Shown: positions 8,922 through 19,015 of the stretch, piece after piece
How positions within the stretch are numbered: position 1 is the stretch's first letter
Layout: each line of letters starts with the position of its first letter
Source of the DNA: Mesorhizobium sp. B2-7-2
GTDB taxonomy: Bacteria; Pseudomonadota; Alphaproteobacteria; Rhizobiales; Rhizobiaceae
NCBI RefSeq assembly: GCF_006440775.1
Contig: NZ_VFTZ01000006.1
Span: forward strand, 124,001 to 188,000
DNA length: 64,000 nt
Direction: 5' to 3'
Translations under genes and position numbers: made by a program
Notes under the pieces: generated by a model
The model's input: the letters and a program-made list of their open reading frames with translations, nothing else
What the model was told of the DNA's origin: nothing
Databases searched by the model: none

Positions 8922-10736
8922 ATGGCGCCGCCACTTCTCAACCTCGACGGCATTAGACTGACCTTCGGCGGCACCCCGCTGCTCGACGGCGCGGCGCTCA
9001 GCGCATCCGCCGGCGAGAAGATCGCGCTGGTCGGACGCAACGGCTCGGGCAAGTCGACGCTGCTCAAGATCGCCGCCGGGATGATCGAGCCGCAGGACGG
9101 CGAGGTGTTCCGCCAGCCTTCGGCCACGGTCCGCTATCTGCCGCAGATGCCGGACATGGACGGCTTCGCCGACGTGCGCGCCTATGTCGAGGCGGGCCTT
9201 GGCCCGGCCGACGATCCGCATCGCGCCACCTATCTGATGGAACATCTTGGCCTGACCGGCGAGGAGCGGCCGAACGACCTGTCCGGCGGCGAGGCGCGCC
9301 GCGCCGCCCTTGCCCGCGTCATGGCGCCGGAACCCGACATCCTGCTCCTCGACGAGCCGACCAACCATCTCGACCTTTCGGTGATTGAATGGCTGGAAGA
9401 AGAACTCGCCCGCACCTCCTCCGCGGTGATCCTGATCTCGCACGACCGCCGCTTTCTCGAGCGCGTCACGCGCGCCACCGTCTGGCTGGACCGCGGCCAG
9501 ACGCGGCGGCTGGACAAGGGCTTTGCGCATTTCGAGGAATGGCGCGACCAGGTGCTGGAAGAGGAAGAGCGCGACCAGCACAAGCTCGGCCGCCAGATCG
9601 TGCGCGAGGAACATTGGCTGCGCTATGGCGTGACCGCCAGGCGCAAGCGCAACATGCGCCGCCTCGGCGAGTTGCAAACCATGCGCCAGCGCTTCCGCAG
9701 CCATCGCGGAGCAGAGGGCACCGCGACGATGGTGGCCAGCGACGCCGCCGAATCCGGCAAGCTGGTGATCGAGGCCAGGAACATCGACAAGAGCTTTGGC
9801 GATCTCACCGTGGTCAAGGGGTTCTCGACCCGCATCCAGCGCGGCGACCGCGTCGGCCTGGTCGGCCCGAACGGTGCCGGCAAGACGACATTGTTGAAGA
9901 TGCTGACCGGCGAGCTGGCACCGGACGCCGGCACCGTGCGGCTCGGCGTCAATCTCGAGATTGCGACGCTCGATCAGAAGCGCGAGGCCGTTGATCCGCA
10001 GGAGACGCTGGCGCATTACCTCACCGACGGACGCGGCGAGAACCTTGTCGTCAATGGCGAGCAGCGTCATGTCGTCTCCTACATGAAGGATTTCCTGTTC
10101 AAGCCGGAGCAGGCCCGCACGCCGGTGCGCGAGCTTTCCGGCGGCGAACGCGCGCGGCTGCTTTTGGCCCGCGTGCTGGCCCGGCCGGCGAACCTTCTGG
10201 TGCTCGACGAGCCGACCAACGATCTCGACATGGAGACGCTAGAGCTGCTGCAGGAGCTTGTCGCGGGCTTTGCCGGAACCGTGATCCTGGTCAGCCACGA
10301 CCGCGATTTTCTCGACCGCACCGTCACCAGCGTGATCGCGCCGGACGGCGGCGGCCGCTGGATCGAATATGCCGGCGGCTATTCCGACATGCTGGCGCAG
10401 CGCGGCGGCTCCAGGCTGGCAGACCGCAAGGCAAGGTCCAAGACCGAGGCGAGCGAGGTTGGGTCGAAAGCCGAACCGGCGGCACCCAAAGGCCCCGCGA
10501 AAAAGCTCTCGTTCAAGCAGAAATTCGCACTGGATTTGCTGCCTAAGAAGATCGAAGCGGTGACGGCCTCGATCTCGCGGCTGGAGAACAACATCGCCGA
10601 CCCGTCCTTCTACGAGCGCGATCCCGCCTCGTTCCAGAAGACTATCGCCGCGCTCGACAAGGAGCGCACGACGCTTGCCGCACTCGAGGAAGAGTGGCTG
10701 GAACTGGAGATGCTGCGCGAAGAGATGGAGGGGTGA
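8922..10736 (+). CDS. uup: ABC-F family ATPase (Uup/EttA-like), ribosome-associated
   Basis: A 604-residue soluble protein with two ABC domains and no membrane segments: Walker A GRNGSGKST (38-46) and GPNGAGKTT (315-323), signatures LSGGEARR (120-127) and LSGGERAR in the second half, and Walker B LLLDEPTNHL (141-150) with a second LVLDEPTNDL. A charged linker of about 85 residues joins the domains and the last 80 residues form a predicted coiled coil (FKQKFALDLLPKKIE onward), which favours Uup over EttA. Family knowledge: ABC-F proteins bind the ribosomal E site and ease stalled translation. The start ATG 8922 follows the thiN stop by one base; an upstream in-frame start inside thiN is unlikely. 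Confidence 0.88.
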   Translation: MAPPLLNLDGIRLTFGGTPLLDGAALSASAGEKIALVGRNGSGKSTLLKIAAGMIEPQDGEVFRQPSATVRYLPQMPDMDGFADVRAYVEAGLGPADDPHRATYLMEHLGLTGEERPNDLSGGEARRAALARVMAPEPDILLLDEPTNHLDLSVIEWLEEELARTSSAVILISHDRRFLERVTRATVWLDRGQTRRLDKGFAHFEEWRDQVLEEEERDQHKLGRQIVREEHWLRYGVTARRKRNMRRLGELQTMRQRFRSHRGAEGTATMVASDAAESGKLVIEARNIDKSFGDLTVVKGFSTRIQRGDRVGLVGPNGAGKTTLLKMLTGELAPDAGTVRLGVNLEIATLDQKREAVDPQETLAHYLTDGRGENLVVNGEQRHVVSYMKDFLFKPEQARTPVRELSGGERARLLLARVLARPANLLVLDEPTNDLDMETLELLQELVAGFAGTVILVSHDRDFLDRTVTSVIAPDGGGRWIEYAGGYSDMLAQRGGSRLADRKARSKTEASEVGSKAEPAAPKGPAKKLSFKQKFALDLLPKKIEAVTASISRLENNIADPSFYERDPASFQKTIAALDKERTTLAALEEEWLELEMLREEMEG

Positions 10737-10766
10737 AGGGCGGTCGCACCTTGCCACAATAGGGGG

Positions 10767-10787
10767 ATGCGCATACTATCTACGCAT
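10767..10787 (+). promoter_or_regulatory. Candidate operator/promoter of ccdAB
   Basis: An inverted repeat (atgcg at 10767-10771, cgcat at 10783-10787) is centred on tactatc, which can serve as a -10 element, 16 bases before the ccdA start. CcdA/CcdB complexes usually repress their own promoter, so this position suits an autoregulatory site. Supported only by symmetry and position. Confidence 0.4.
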
Positions 10788-10802
10788 GTTGCGGAGGTCA
10801 TC

Positions 10803-11045
10803 ATGCGCAAGATAGCCGCAAATGCGGTCCGTCAGCCTGCAAATCTATCGATCGATTCCCGGCTCATGAAGGAAGCAAAAGGTCTCAATGTGAATGTGTC
10901 CCGCGCCGCTGAGGCCGGGATTGCCGAAGCGGTCGCTGCCGAAAAAACACGACTTTGGAAGCTTGAGAACCGCGCCACCATGGATGCGTGGAACGACTAT
11001 GTCGAAAAGCACGGCATTCCACTCAAGGAACATCGGCAGTTCTGA
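10803..11045 (+). CDS. ccdA: Type II antitoxin, CcdA family
   Basis: An 80-residue protein with an N-terminal ribbon-helix-helix DNA-binding region (NLSIDSRLMKEAKGLNVNVSRAAEAG) and a charged C-terminal tail (LENRATMDAWNDYVEKHG) that in the family wraps around the toxin. The start at 10803 was chosen because GGAGGT lies seven bases upstream; a longer frame from 10767 would overlap the putative operator. The stop overlaps the toxin start by one base (TGATG), giving the usual antitoxin-first coupling. Confidence 0.92.
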   Translation: MRKIAANAVRQPANLSIDSRLMKEAKGLNVNVSRAAEAGIAEAVAAEKTRLWKLENRATMDAWNDYVEKHGIPLKEHRQF

Positions 11046-11347
11046 TGGCGCGCTATGACGTCTTCGCTGCTGGCGGCACCGAAGGCGTCTACCTTCTCGA
11101 CGTCCAATCCGACCTGCTGGACAATTTCAAGACACGGGTCGTTGTCCCGCTTCTGCCGATCGCGACAGCTCCGTCCCCGATGCGCAAGCTTCATCCGATC
11201 TTCGAGATCAACGGGCGCAAGCTGGTGATGGCTACCCAATTGATCGCCACGGTTTCAACGACCGAGCTCGGCGAAAGCAGGCTGAACCTGACGCGGCATC
11301 ACGACGAGATCGTCGCCGCTCTCGACATGCTGTTTCAGGGCTTCTAG
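11045..11347 (+). CDS. ccdB: Type II toxin, CcdB family
   Basis: A 100-residue protein starting MARYDVFAAGG, with the family blocks YLLDVQSDLLDNFKTRVVVPLLP, HPIFEINGRKLVMATQLIATV and the C-terminal helix IVAALDMLFQGF. In characterised CcdB proteins the last three residues (W-G-I) contact DNA gyrase; here the end is QGF, so gyrase poisoning is plausible but the exact contact differs. The start at 11045 overlaps the ccdA stop. Together with ccdA it forms a complete chromosomal toxin-antitoxin pair. Confidence 0.9.
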   Translation: MARYDVFAAGGTEGVYLLDVQSDLLDNFKTRVVVPLLPIATAPSPMRKLHPIFEINGRKLVMATQLIATVSTTELGESRLNLTRHHDEIVAALDMLFQGF

Positions 11348-11350
11348 CTA

Positions 11351-11395
11351 GAGCAATTCCAGGAAAAGTGTGAGCGGTTTTCCGTCCGGAATTGC
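11351..11395. repeat. Short dispersed palindrome (family B) downstream of ccdB
   Basis: gcaattcc (11352-11359) pairs with ggaattgc (11388-11395) around aggaaaagtgtgagcggttt. The same core (gcaaatt/gcattt, ggaaaagtg, agcgg, ggaattgc) recurs at about 53615-53690 and, more degenerate, at 49121-49155 and 63577-63631. It is an intergenic repeat, and may also act as a terminator for ccdAB. Confidence 0.65.
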
Positions 11396-11479
11396 ATAAA
11401 AAACAAAGAGATAGGGCGGTTCGTCGTTTCCGTGAAACGGTGAAACGCACTGAGCGGCGGCTTAAAACCGCCGCTGCCG

Positions 11480-13288
11480 TCAGCCCGACGTCTTCGCCGC
11501 CCAGGCCTTCAGCGCCTCGTCAAACACCTTCTCGCCGGGGATGCCCTTTTCCATGGTGAGCAGGGCGCGGCGTCCGGTCTTGTAGACCACCGGCACGTCG
11601 ATCCAGGCCTGGCCTCTCAGCAGCGTCAGGTTGGCGTCCTCGTCGGCCTTGGTGTCGTTGAGCGCGACGAGGAAGAAGCCGTCGGCGATCTTGGCCGGGA
11701 TGCCGATCAGCGGGCTGCCGGCGTCCTGCTCGGAGCTCTTCATGGCGATGCGCAGGATGTTGTCGACGCCGCCGCCATCGAACCCTTCCGGCGTCAGGAA
11801 GATCATCTCGATGATGTGGCTGGCGGGCAGCGTCTGGTCGGTGTTGCGCCGGATCGTCATGCGCAGCTGGATATTCTTGCCCGGGATCGTCGCCTCGGCG
11901 CGGATCGCCGGTTCCGGCGGCAGGTCGCCGCCGGGCGATTCCTGCACAAGCGACCACACGATGCTGCCTGGCTCGGCCGTGCCCTGCTGCGTGCTGGTGC
12001 GCTCCTCATAGAAGATCGCCTTCTGCCCGACTGGCACCGTTGCCTCGGCAGTCGCCGGCGCGGGCGCAGCCGGTGTCGTGCCCGCGGGCGGCGTTGTCGC
12101 TGCCGCAGGTGGCGTGGCGCCGGCCACGGGCGGCGTTGCCGCGTTAGCCGCCGGCGGCGTGGTTCCGGCTGCGGGCGGCGTTGGACTGGCAGCATCGGTC
12201 GCCGGCGCTCCGGCGGCAGGCGTCTCAGGCGTCGGCGTGGCCGGAGCAGGCGTGGCCGACGCTGGCGGGGTCGTCGCCGGCGGCCGCGAGGTCAGCGCCG
12301 CGACGGATTCGCCTTCGCCGATCGTGGCCTGTCCGCCGGCCGGGCCGGGATCGGTCTCCTTGCCCTCGGGCGTCAGGCGTTGCGTGAACTTGTTGGTGTC
12401 GGCCGCCTCGCCGGCGCCGGACGCAGCCGGCGCGGCCGCCGTCTCCGTCGCCGGCTTGGCCGGAGCCGGCTTGACCAGCGGCTCTGTCGAGGCCGTCTTG
12501 CTGCCACCGCCGCCAAGGCCGAAGAGCGAGCCGAACGCATTCTTGTTCAGCCATATGCCGTAGCCGCCGCCGGCCAGCACCAGCAGCGCGATGACGGCGG
12601 CGATCAAGCCGCCATAGCTGCGCTTGCGCTGTCGCGGCTGTGGCCGCAGGCGCTGGAAGGTATCGGCCGCCGGCTGCTCGTCATTGGCAAAGACATCGCT
12701 GCCGTCGTCGGCATCGTCCATGCCCGCCAGGCCTACATCGTCTTCGCGCGGCGACGGCATCGGCGGCGGCGCCTTCTGCCAGGCTGGTTCCGCCTTTGGC
12801 GCGGTCTGCCAGTTCGGCTCCGTCCTTGCCGTGTTCTGCCAGGCTGGCTCGTCCTTCGCAGGAGTTTGCCGCGCGGGTTCCGCCTTCGGCACGCTTTGCC
12901 AGCTTGGTTCGGTCCTGGCGGGGGCGGGCGACGGCCTGAACGGCTCGGACTTGAACGGATCCGGCTTGGCGGGCTCAGGCGCCGCCGGCTGGCGGGAATG
13001 GCTCGGCTGGTTCTTGTTGCGGTCGATGGAGGAGAAAATATGCTCCAGCTCCGCCAGCGGATCCTCGGCCGGAACGCGTTTGACATACTCGCGCTCGACA
13101 CTGGAAATGGCGTCTTCCAGCGAGCGCTTCTGCTTGCTGACGACATCGGGCGCAAGCGGCGGGGAATACTCGGCCAGTTTCTTTGCCAGCACCGCGCGGG
13201 CGCCGTCGTATATCTGCTTGCGCATCTCGAACGAAGGGTCGGCCTTCTTGTCGAGCTGCTTTTTCAGAACACTAACGAAATCTGCCAT
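11480..13288 (-). CDS. Conserved-looking Pro/Ala-rich single-pass membrane protein of unknown function
   Basis: A 602-residue protein I do not recognise. Residues 1-95 are a charged helical region starting MADFVSVLKKQL; residues 100-178 are a Pro/Ala/Lys linker with imperfect repeats around Trp (AEPAWQ, TEPNWQ, DEPAWQ); residues 226-246 form one transmembrane helix after a basic RQRKRS stretch, so the N-terminus is cytoplasmic; residues about 255-425 are very rich in Ala, Pro and Thr; the last 165 residues look folded, with mixed beta strands, and are predicted extracytoplasmic. The start has no long alternatives. It is 68 bases downstream of purA on the same strand. The layout resembles envelope anchors but no function can be assigned. 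Confidence 0.8.
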   Translation of the reverse strand: MADFVSVLKKQLDKKADPSFEMRKQIYDGARAVLAKKLAEYSPPLAPDVVSKQKRSLEDAISSVEREYVKRVPAEDPLAELEHIFSSIDRNKNQPSHSRQPAAPEPAKPDPFKSEPFRPSPAPARTEPSWQSVPKAEPARQTPAKDEPAWQNTARTEPNWQTAPKAEPAWQKAPPPMPSPREDDVGLAGMDDADDGSDVFANDEQPAADTFQRLRPQPRQRKRSYGGLIAAVIALLVLAGGGYGIWLNKNAFGSLFGLGGGGSKTASTEPLVKPAPAKPATETAAAPAASGAGEAADTNKFTQRLTPEGKETDPGPAGGQATIGEGESVAALTSRPPATTPPASATPAPATPTPETPAAGAPATDAASPTPPAAGTTPPAANAATPPVAGATPPAAATTPPAGTTPAAPAPATAEATVPVGQKAIFYEERTSTQQGTAEPGSIVWSLVQESPGGDLPPEPAIRAEATIPGKNIQLRMTIRRNTDQTLPASHIIEMIFLTPEGFDGGGVDNILRIAMKSSEQDAGSPLIGIPAKIADGFFLVALNDTKADEDANLTLLRGQAWIDVPVVYKTGRRALLTMEKGIPGEKVFDEALKAWAAKTSG

Positions 13289-13356
13289 GCGTCAGGTGAC
13301 CTGCATTCTTTCCCGCCGGCCGCAAATCAGCCATAGCGCCGGGAAGGGCTGTGAAA

Positions 13357-14655
<1,299 letters not shown>

Positions 14656-14977
14656 GTTCTTTTCCCTTGAAATGCCGCGCGAGCGGCCTGAAACGACAGG
14701 CCTCTATAGCGTCAAGCGACGGCTGGCGCGACCCTTTCTTTGCCGCCGAAACCACCGTTGGAGCATGACCCGAACCGAAGGTCGGCGAACCCAAAAAGCG
14801 GGAACCGGCTTCCGCAAGTGACCATGCCCCTCAAGGACCTGGATCAAAATGACGCCAACGGCGAGACGTCAACCTGGTCCAGGCACAACAAATTCCGGCC
14901 TTCGCATCATTTACTTGGAGCCGCCGCCACTCTAGGCCGGGCTGAACCCTCGAACACCCTGCAGGGCCGGAACCTCC
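14656..14977. other. Divergent intergenic region between purA and the EamA transporter
   Basis: The gap holds a degenerate copy of a dispersed repeat at about 14763-14827 (ggagcatgacccgaaccg, later aaaaagcgggaaccggcttccgc and accatgc). The remainder should contain promoters for the genes on both sides; none was recognised with confidence. An open frame from 14740 running into the transporter gene in another frame has no protein-like features. Confidence 0.5.
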
Positions 14978-15877
14978 ATGCACCGAGCCGCCTATCTGTT
15001 CCTTCTGTCGACCATGCTCCTGTGGGGCGGCAATTCGGTGGCGGGCAAGCTTGCCGTCGGCCATGTCTCGCCGATGACGCTGGTCTTTCTGCGCTGGGTG
15101 ATGGCGGTGCTGATCCTGCTGCCCATCGGCTGGCGGACGCTGCGTGAGGATTGGCCCGAAGCGCGCAGGCACTGGAGGCTGCTTGCCGGGCTCGGCGCTT
15201 GCGGCTTCACCATCTTCAACGTCATCTTCTACACCGCGCTCAACTACACGACCGCCATCAACGTCTCGATCGAGCAGGCAGCCATCCCGATCGTCATCAT
15301 CCTTGCCAATTTCGTGCTGTTCAGGCTGCGCGTGCAGCCTCTGCAGATCGTCGGCGTCGTGCTCACCATCGCCGGCGTCGCGCTGACGGCAAGTCATGGC
15401 GACCTCGGCCAGTTGCTGAAGCTCGATCTCAATTTCGGCGACGCCATCATGCTTGTGGCGGTGCTTTGCTACAGCCTCTATTCGGTGGGGCTGCGCCTCA
15501 GGCCGGCAATCCGCTGGCAAAGTTTCATGCTGGCGCTGTCGATCGCCGCGCTGCTGGTCTCCCTGCCCTTCTTCGTCTGGGAGGTCGCGTCTGGCCGCGT
15601 CATCATGCCGGACGCCCGTGGCTGGGCGCTCACGCTCTACACGGCGCTTGGCGCTTCGGTCGTTTCACAGGTCCTCTACATCAAGGGCAACGAATTGATC
15701 GGCGCCAACCGCGCCGGCCTGTTCATCAATCTGGTGCCGATCTTCGGCACGTTGCTTTCGGTGCTGATCGTCGGCGAGCAGTTTCAGGCTTATCAGGCCT
15801 TCGCGCTGGCGCTTGTCCTCGGCGGCATTGCGCTTGCCGAGTACAGCGGCAGCCGAGCAGCGCTGCAGACAGGATGA
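14978..15877 (+). CDS. DMT-superfamily (EamA) transporter, ten transmembrane helices
   Basis: A 299-residue, very hydrophobic protein with two EamA repeats of five helices each. The motif WGGNSVAGKLA in helix 1 and LRWVMAVLILLP in helix 2 are typical of the drug/metabolite transporter superfamily, and the second repeat ends in LVPIFGTLLSVLIVGEQ, a signature of these exporters. The substrate (amino acid, nucleoside or other small metabolite) cannot be read from the sequence. The start follows ggccggaacctcc, a weak ribosome binding site. Confidence 0.88.
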   Translation: MHRAAYLFLLSTMLLWGGNSVAGKLAVGHVSPMTLVFLRWVMAVLILLPIGWRTLREDWPEARRHWRLLAGLGACGFTIFNVIFYTALNYTTAINVSIEQAAIPIVIILANFVLFRLRVQPLQIVGVVLTIAGVALTASHGDLGQLLKLDLNFGDAIMLVAVLCYSLYSVGLRLRPAIRWQSFMLALSIAALLVSLPFFVWEVASGRVIMPDARGWALTLYTALGASVVSQVLYIKGNELIGANRAGLFINLVPIFGTLLSVLIVGEQFQAYQAFALALVLGGIALAEYSGSRAALQTG

Positions 15878-15980
15878 ATATCTCAATTTCCCGGCAAGCA
15901 GCCATCGGGTGACGGCCATCTCATGAATGCCCCGCCTGCTGATGCAAGCTGATGCAAGCGGGGCGTTTCGCGTCCAGACG

Positions 15981-17582
15981 TTACTCGCCGCCGACGTCGA
16001 AGCGCAGCCGCTTCGCCGAGTCGATCGACTTATGCGCGCGTACCTGCTCCAGCACTCTTTCCGGGAAGGGCGCGTCGAGATAGAGCAGCGCGATCGCATC
16101 GCCGCCCGGTCGGTTGCGGCCGAGCTGGAAGTTGGCGATGTTGACGCCGTTCTCGCCGCACACCGTGCCGAGCAGGCCGATGATGCCGGGCGCGTCGGCA
16201 TTGGTGGTGTAGAGCATGTGCTGGCCGACCTCGGCGTCGAGGTTGATGCCCTTGATCTGGATGAAGCGCGGCTTGTGGTCGGAGAAGCAGGTGCCGGCGA
16301 TCGAGCGCGTCATATGCTCGGTCTTGACGGTGAGCTTGATATAGCCGTCGAACACGCCCGACTTGTCGCGCTTGACCTCGGCGACGATGATGCCGCGCTC
16401 CTTCACCATGATCGGCGCCGACACCATGTTGACGTCGGAGACCTGCGGCCGGATGAGGCCGGCAAGGGCAGCGCTCACCAGCGCGCGCGTGTTCATCGTC
16501 GCGGTCGAGCCGTCGAACAGGATCTCGACCTCCTTGATCGGATCCTCGGTGACCTGGCCGACAAAGGCGCCGAGCACTTCGGCAAGCTTGACGAATGGTT
16601 TTAGCCGCGGCGCCTCCTCGGCTGTGATCGAAGGCATGTTGATGGCGTTGGAGACCGCGCCCTTGATCAGGTAGTCGCTCATTTGCTCGGCGACCTGCAG
16701 CGCGACATTCTCCTGCGCCTCGGTGGTCGAGGCGCCGAGATGCGGCGTTGCCACGACATTCTCCATGCCGAACAGCGGGTTGTTCTCGGCCGGCTCGACC
16801 TCGAACACGTCGATACCGGCGCCCGCCACCTTGCCGCTCTTCAGCGCCGCGACCAGGTCCGCCTCGACGACCAATCCGCCGCGGGCGCAATTGATGATGC
16901 GCACGCCGTTCTTCATCTTGGCGATCGCAGCCGCATCGATGATGTTGCGCGTCTTTTCGGTCAGCGGCGTGTGTAGCGTGATGAAATCGGCGCGGGCGAA
17001 GAGCTCGTCGAGCTCGACCTTCTGAACGCCGAGCTCCTCGGCGCGACTGTCCGACAGGAATGGATCGAAGGCGATCACATGCATCTTCAGCCCGACGCCG
17101 CGCGTGGCGACGATCGAGCCGATATTGCCGCAGCCGATCACGCCCAGCGTCTTACTGGTGATCTCGACACCCATGAAGCGGTTCTTTTCCCACTTGCCGG
17201 AATGGGTCGAGGCATTGGCTTCCGGTATCTGCCGCGCCAGCGCGAAGATCATCGCCACCGCATGCTCGGCCGTGGTGATCGAATTGCCGAAGGGCGTGTT
17301 CATCACGATGATGCCCTTGCGGCTGGCGGCCGGGATATCGACATTGTCGACGCCGATACCGGCACGGCCGACGACCTTGAGCCTGGTTGCCGCATTGATC
17401 AGCTTCTCGGTGACCTTGGTCGCCGAGCGAATGGCGAGGCCGTCATACTGGCCGATCACCTCGGCGAGCTTTTCCTTGTCCTTGCCGAGATCGGGCAGAT
17501 AGTCGACGTCGATGCCGCGATCCTTGAAGATCTGCACGGCGGTGGTGGAAAGTTTATCCGAAACGAGAACGCGGGGCGCCAT
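15981..17582 (-). CDS. serA: D-3-phosphoglycerate dehydrogenase
   Basis: A 533-residue enzyme oxidising 3-phosphoglycerate to phosphohydroxypyruvate with NAD+, the first step of serine synthesis. The NAD-binding GCGNIGS (150-156), the substrate Arg in NCARGGLV and the catalytic His in PHLGAST are present. The long form also carries an intervening ASB domain and a C-terminal ACT domain (about 455-533, ending KSIDSAKRLRFDV), the site of serine feedback in related enzymes. The start at 17582 was chosen because AAGGAGG lies just upstream; the longer frame overlaps serC. It follows serC by 64 bases. Confidence 0.96.
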   Translation of the reverse strand: MAPRVLVSDKLSTTAVQIFKDRGIDVDYLPDLGKDKEKLAEVIGQYDGLAIRSATKVTEKLINAATRLKVVGRAGIGVDNVDIPAASRKGIIVMNTPFGNSITTAEHAVAMIFALARQIPEANASTHSGKWEKNRFMGVEITSKTLGVIGCGNIGSIVATRGVGLKMHVIAFDPFLSDSRAEELGVQKVELDELFARADFITLHTPLTEKTRNIIDAAAIAKMKNGVRIINCARGGLVVEADLVAALKSGKVAGAGIDVFEVEPAENNPLFGMENVVATPHLGASTTEAQENVALQVAEQMSDYLIKGAVSNAINMPSITAEEAPRLKPFVKLAEVLGAFVGQVTEDPIKEVEILFDGSTATMNTRALVSAALAGLIRPQVSDVNMVSAPIMVKERGIIVAEVKRDKSGVFDGYIKLTVKTEHMTRSIAGTCFSDHKPRFIQIKGINLDAEVGQHMLYTTNADAPGIIGLLGTVCGENGVNIANFQLGRNRPGGDAIALLYLDAPFPERVLEQVRAHKSIDSAKRLRFDVGGE

Positions 17583-17646
17583 TGCGGCCTCCTTGACGTG
17601 GGAATGGATGTGTCGGGAAATGGCGGCCCGCGGGCCGCCATGAAAC

Positions 17647-18822
17647 TCAGGCCGCTGCCTTGAGCGACGCCTTCTGCGTGGCGAAGGCCCAGTCGAGCCA
17701 GGGCAGCAACGCTTCGAGATCGGCGGTCTCGACGGTCGCGCCGCACCAGATGCGCAGGCCGGGCGGCGCATCGCGGTAGGAGCCGATGTCGTAGGCGACG
17801 CCTTCCTTGTCGAGCGCGGACACGATCCCCTTGGCGAAGGCCGCCTGGCCGTCGGCATCGAGCGCCGCCACTTGCGCATCGGTGAAGGAGAGGCACACGG
17901 ACGTGTTCGAGCGCGTCGCCGGATCGACGGCGAGATGACCGAGCCACGTTGACTTCTCAACAAACCGGTCGAGCACCGCGGCATTGGCGTCCGCGCGGGC
18001 GATCAGCGCTTCCAGGCCGCCGATCGACTTCGCCCACTGAAGCGCATCGAGATAATCCTCCACGCACAGCATCGACGGCGTGTTGATGGTCTCGCCCTTG
18101 AAGATGCCCTCGATCAGCTTGCCGCCCGAGGTCAGGCGGAAGATTTTCGGCAGCGGCCAGGCCGGCTTGTAGGTCTCCAGCCGCGCGACGGCGCGGGGCG
18201 ACAGGATCAGCATGCCATGCGCGCCCTCGCCGCCCAGCACCTTCTGCCAGGAGAAGGTGACGACATCGAGCTTCTCGAAATCGAGCCTTTGCGCGAACGC
18301 CGCCGAGGTGGCGTCGCAGATAGTCAGGCCCTTGCGGTTCGCAGGAATGAAATCGCTATTCGGCACGCGAACGCCCGAGGTCGTGCCGTTCCAGGTGAAG
18401 ACGACGTCGCGGTCGAAATCGACCTGCGCCAGGTCCGGCAGTTCCCCGTAGCCAGCCTCGAGCTTGCGCACATCGGCGAGCTTGAGCTGCTTGACGACAT
18501 CCGTCACCCAGCCGGAACCAAAACTTTCCCAGGCGACCATGTCGACGCCGCGCTCGCCGAGCAGCGACCACAGCGCCATCTCGACCGCGCCGGTGTCCGA
18601 CGCCGGCACGATGCCGATGCGATAGTCCGCCGGAACATTGAGGATTTCGCGCGTCAGCTCGATAGCCTGCTCGAGCTTCGCCCTGCCGATCTTGGCGCGG
18701 TGGGAGCGCCCAAGCGCGGCGGCTTTCAGCGCCTCGACCGACCAGCCGGGGCGTTTTGCGCAGGGACCTGAAGAGAAATTGGGGTTTGCCGGACGGAGTC
18801 CGGGCTTGGTAAGCGTCGTCAT
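17647..18822 (-). CDS. serC: Phosphoserine aminotransferase
   Basis: A 391-residue PLP enzyme that converts phosphohydroxypyruvate and glutamate to phosphoserine. The PLP-binding lysine is Lys194 in [11 protein letters not shown], with [13 protein letters not shown] at the N-terminus and [15 protein letters not shown] in the second half, all features of the proteobacterial long SerC group (fold type I, class V). It also normally acts in pyridoxal phosphate synthesis. It precedes serA on the same strand, and its start codon directly abuts the serC leader RNA. Confidence 0.96.
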   Translation of the reverse strand: MTTLTKPGLRPANPNFSSGPCAKRPGWSVEALKAAALGRSHRAKIGRAKLEQAIELTREILNVPADYRIGIVPASDTGAVEMALWSLLGERGVDMVAWESFGSGWVTDVVKQLKLADVRKLEAGYGELPDLAQVDFDRDVVFTWNGTTSGVRVPNSDFIPANRKGLTICDATSAAFAQRLDFEKLDVVTFSWQKVLGGEGAHGMLILSPRAVARLETYKPAWPLPKIFRLTSGGKLIEGIFKGETINTPSMLCVEDYLDALQWAKSIGGLEALIARADANAAVLDRFVEKSTWLGHLAVDPATRSNTSVCLSFTDAQVAALDADGQAAFAKGIVSALDKEGVAYDIGSYRDAPPGLRIWCGATVETADLEALLPWLDWAFATQKASLKAAA

Positions 18823-18874
18823 CGTGGTCTATCCTTCCAGATAGTGGCCCCTCGTTGGGGAGGGGTGGCCCACG
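18823..18874 (-). ncRNA. serC leader RNA motif (cis-regulatory element)
   Basis: Read on the minus strand, the 52 bases before the serC ATG form a compact three-stem structure: an outer helix CGTGG/CCACG (last base immediately before ATG), an inner hairpin CCCCTC/GAGGGG and a second hairpin CTATC/GATAG with loop TGGAAG or TGGAAGGA. The repeated GGCCAC/GGGCCAC segments and the position at the start codon match the serC motif described in alphaproteobacteria. The short hairpin loop holds GGAAGGA, the only good Shine-Dalgarno sequence, so folding should control translation initiation. Its ligand or signal is not known to me. Confidence 0.8.
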
Positions 18875-19015
18875 GACGGCGATATGCGCTGAAGGCTCCG
18901 GCGTCAAGAGCAAAGTTTTTGTCGCTGTCGGGATATTCCTACGCCCCTGCCGCGCGGCCCGAAATGAAAACGGCGAGCCGCTGGACCCGCCGTGGCATTT
19001 CGTAACCCGCTTCGC

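Noticed and set aside
14740-15147. A 135-codon open frame before and into the EamA transporter gene
   Set aside because: It begins in a dispersed repeat and continues out of frame through the transporter; no homology-like features.
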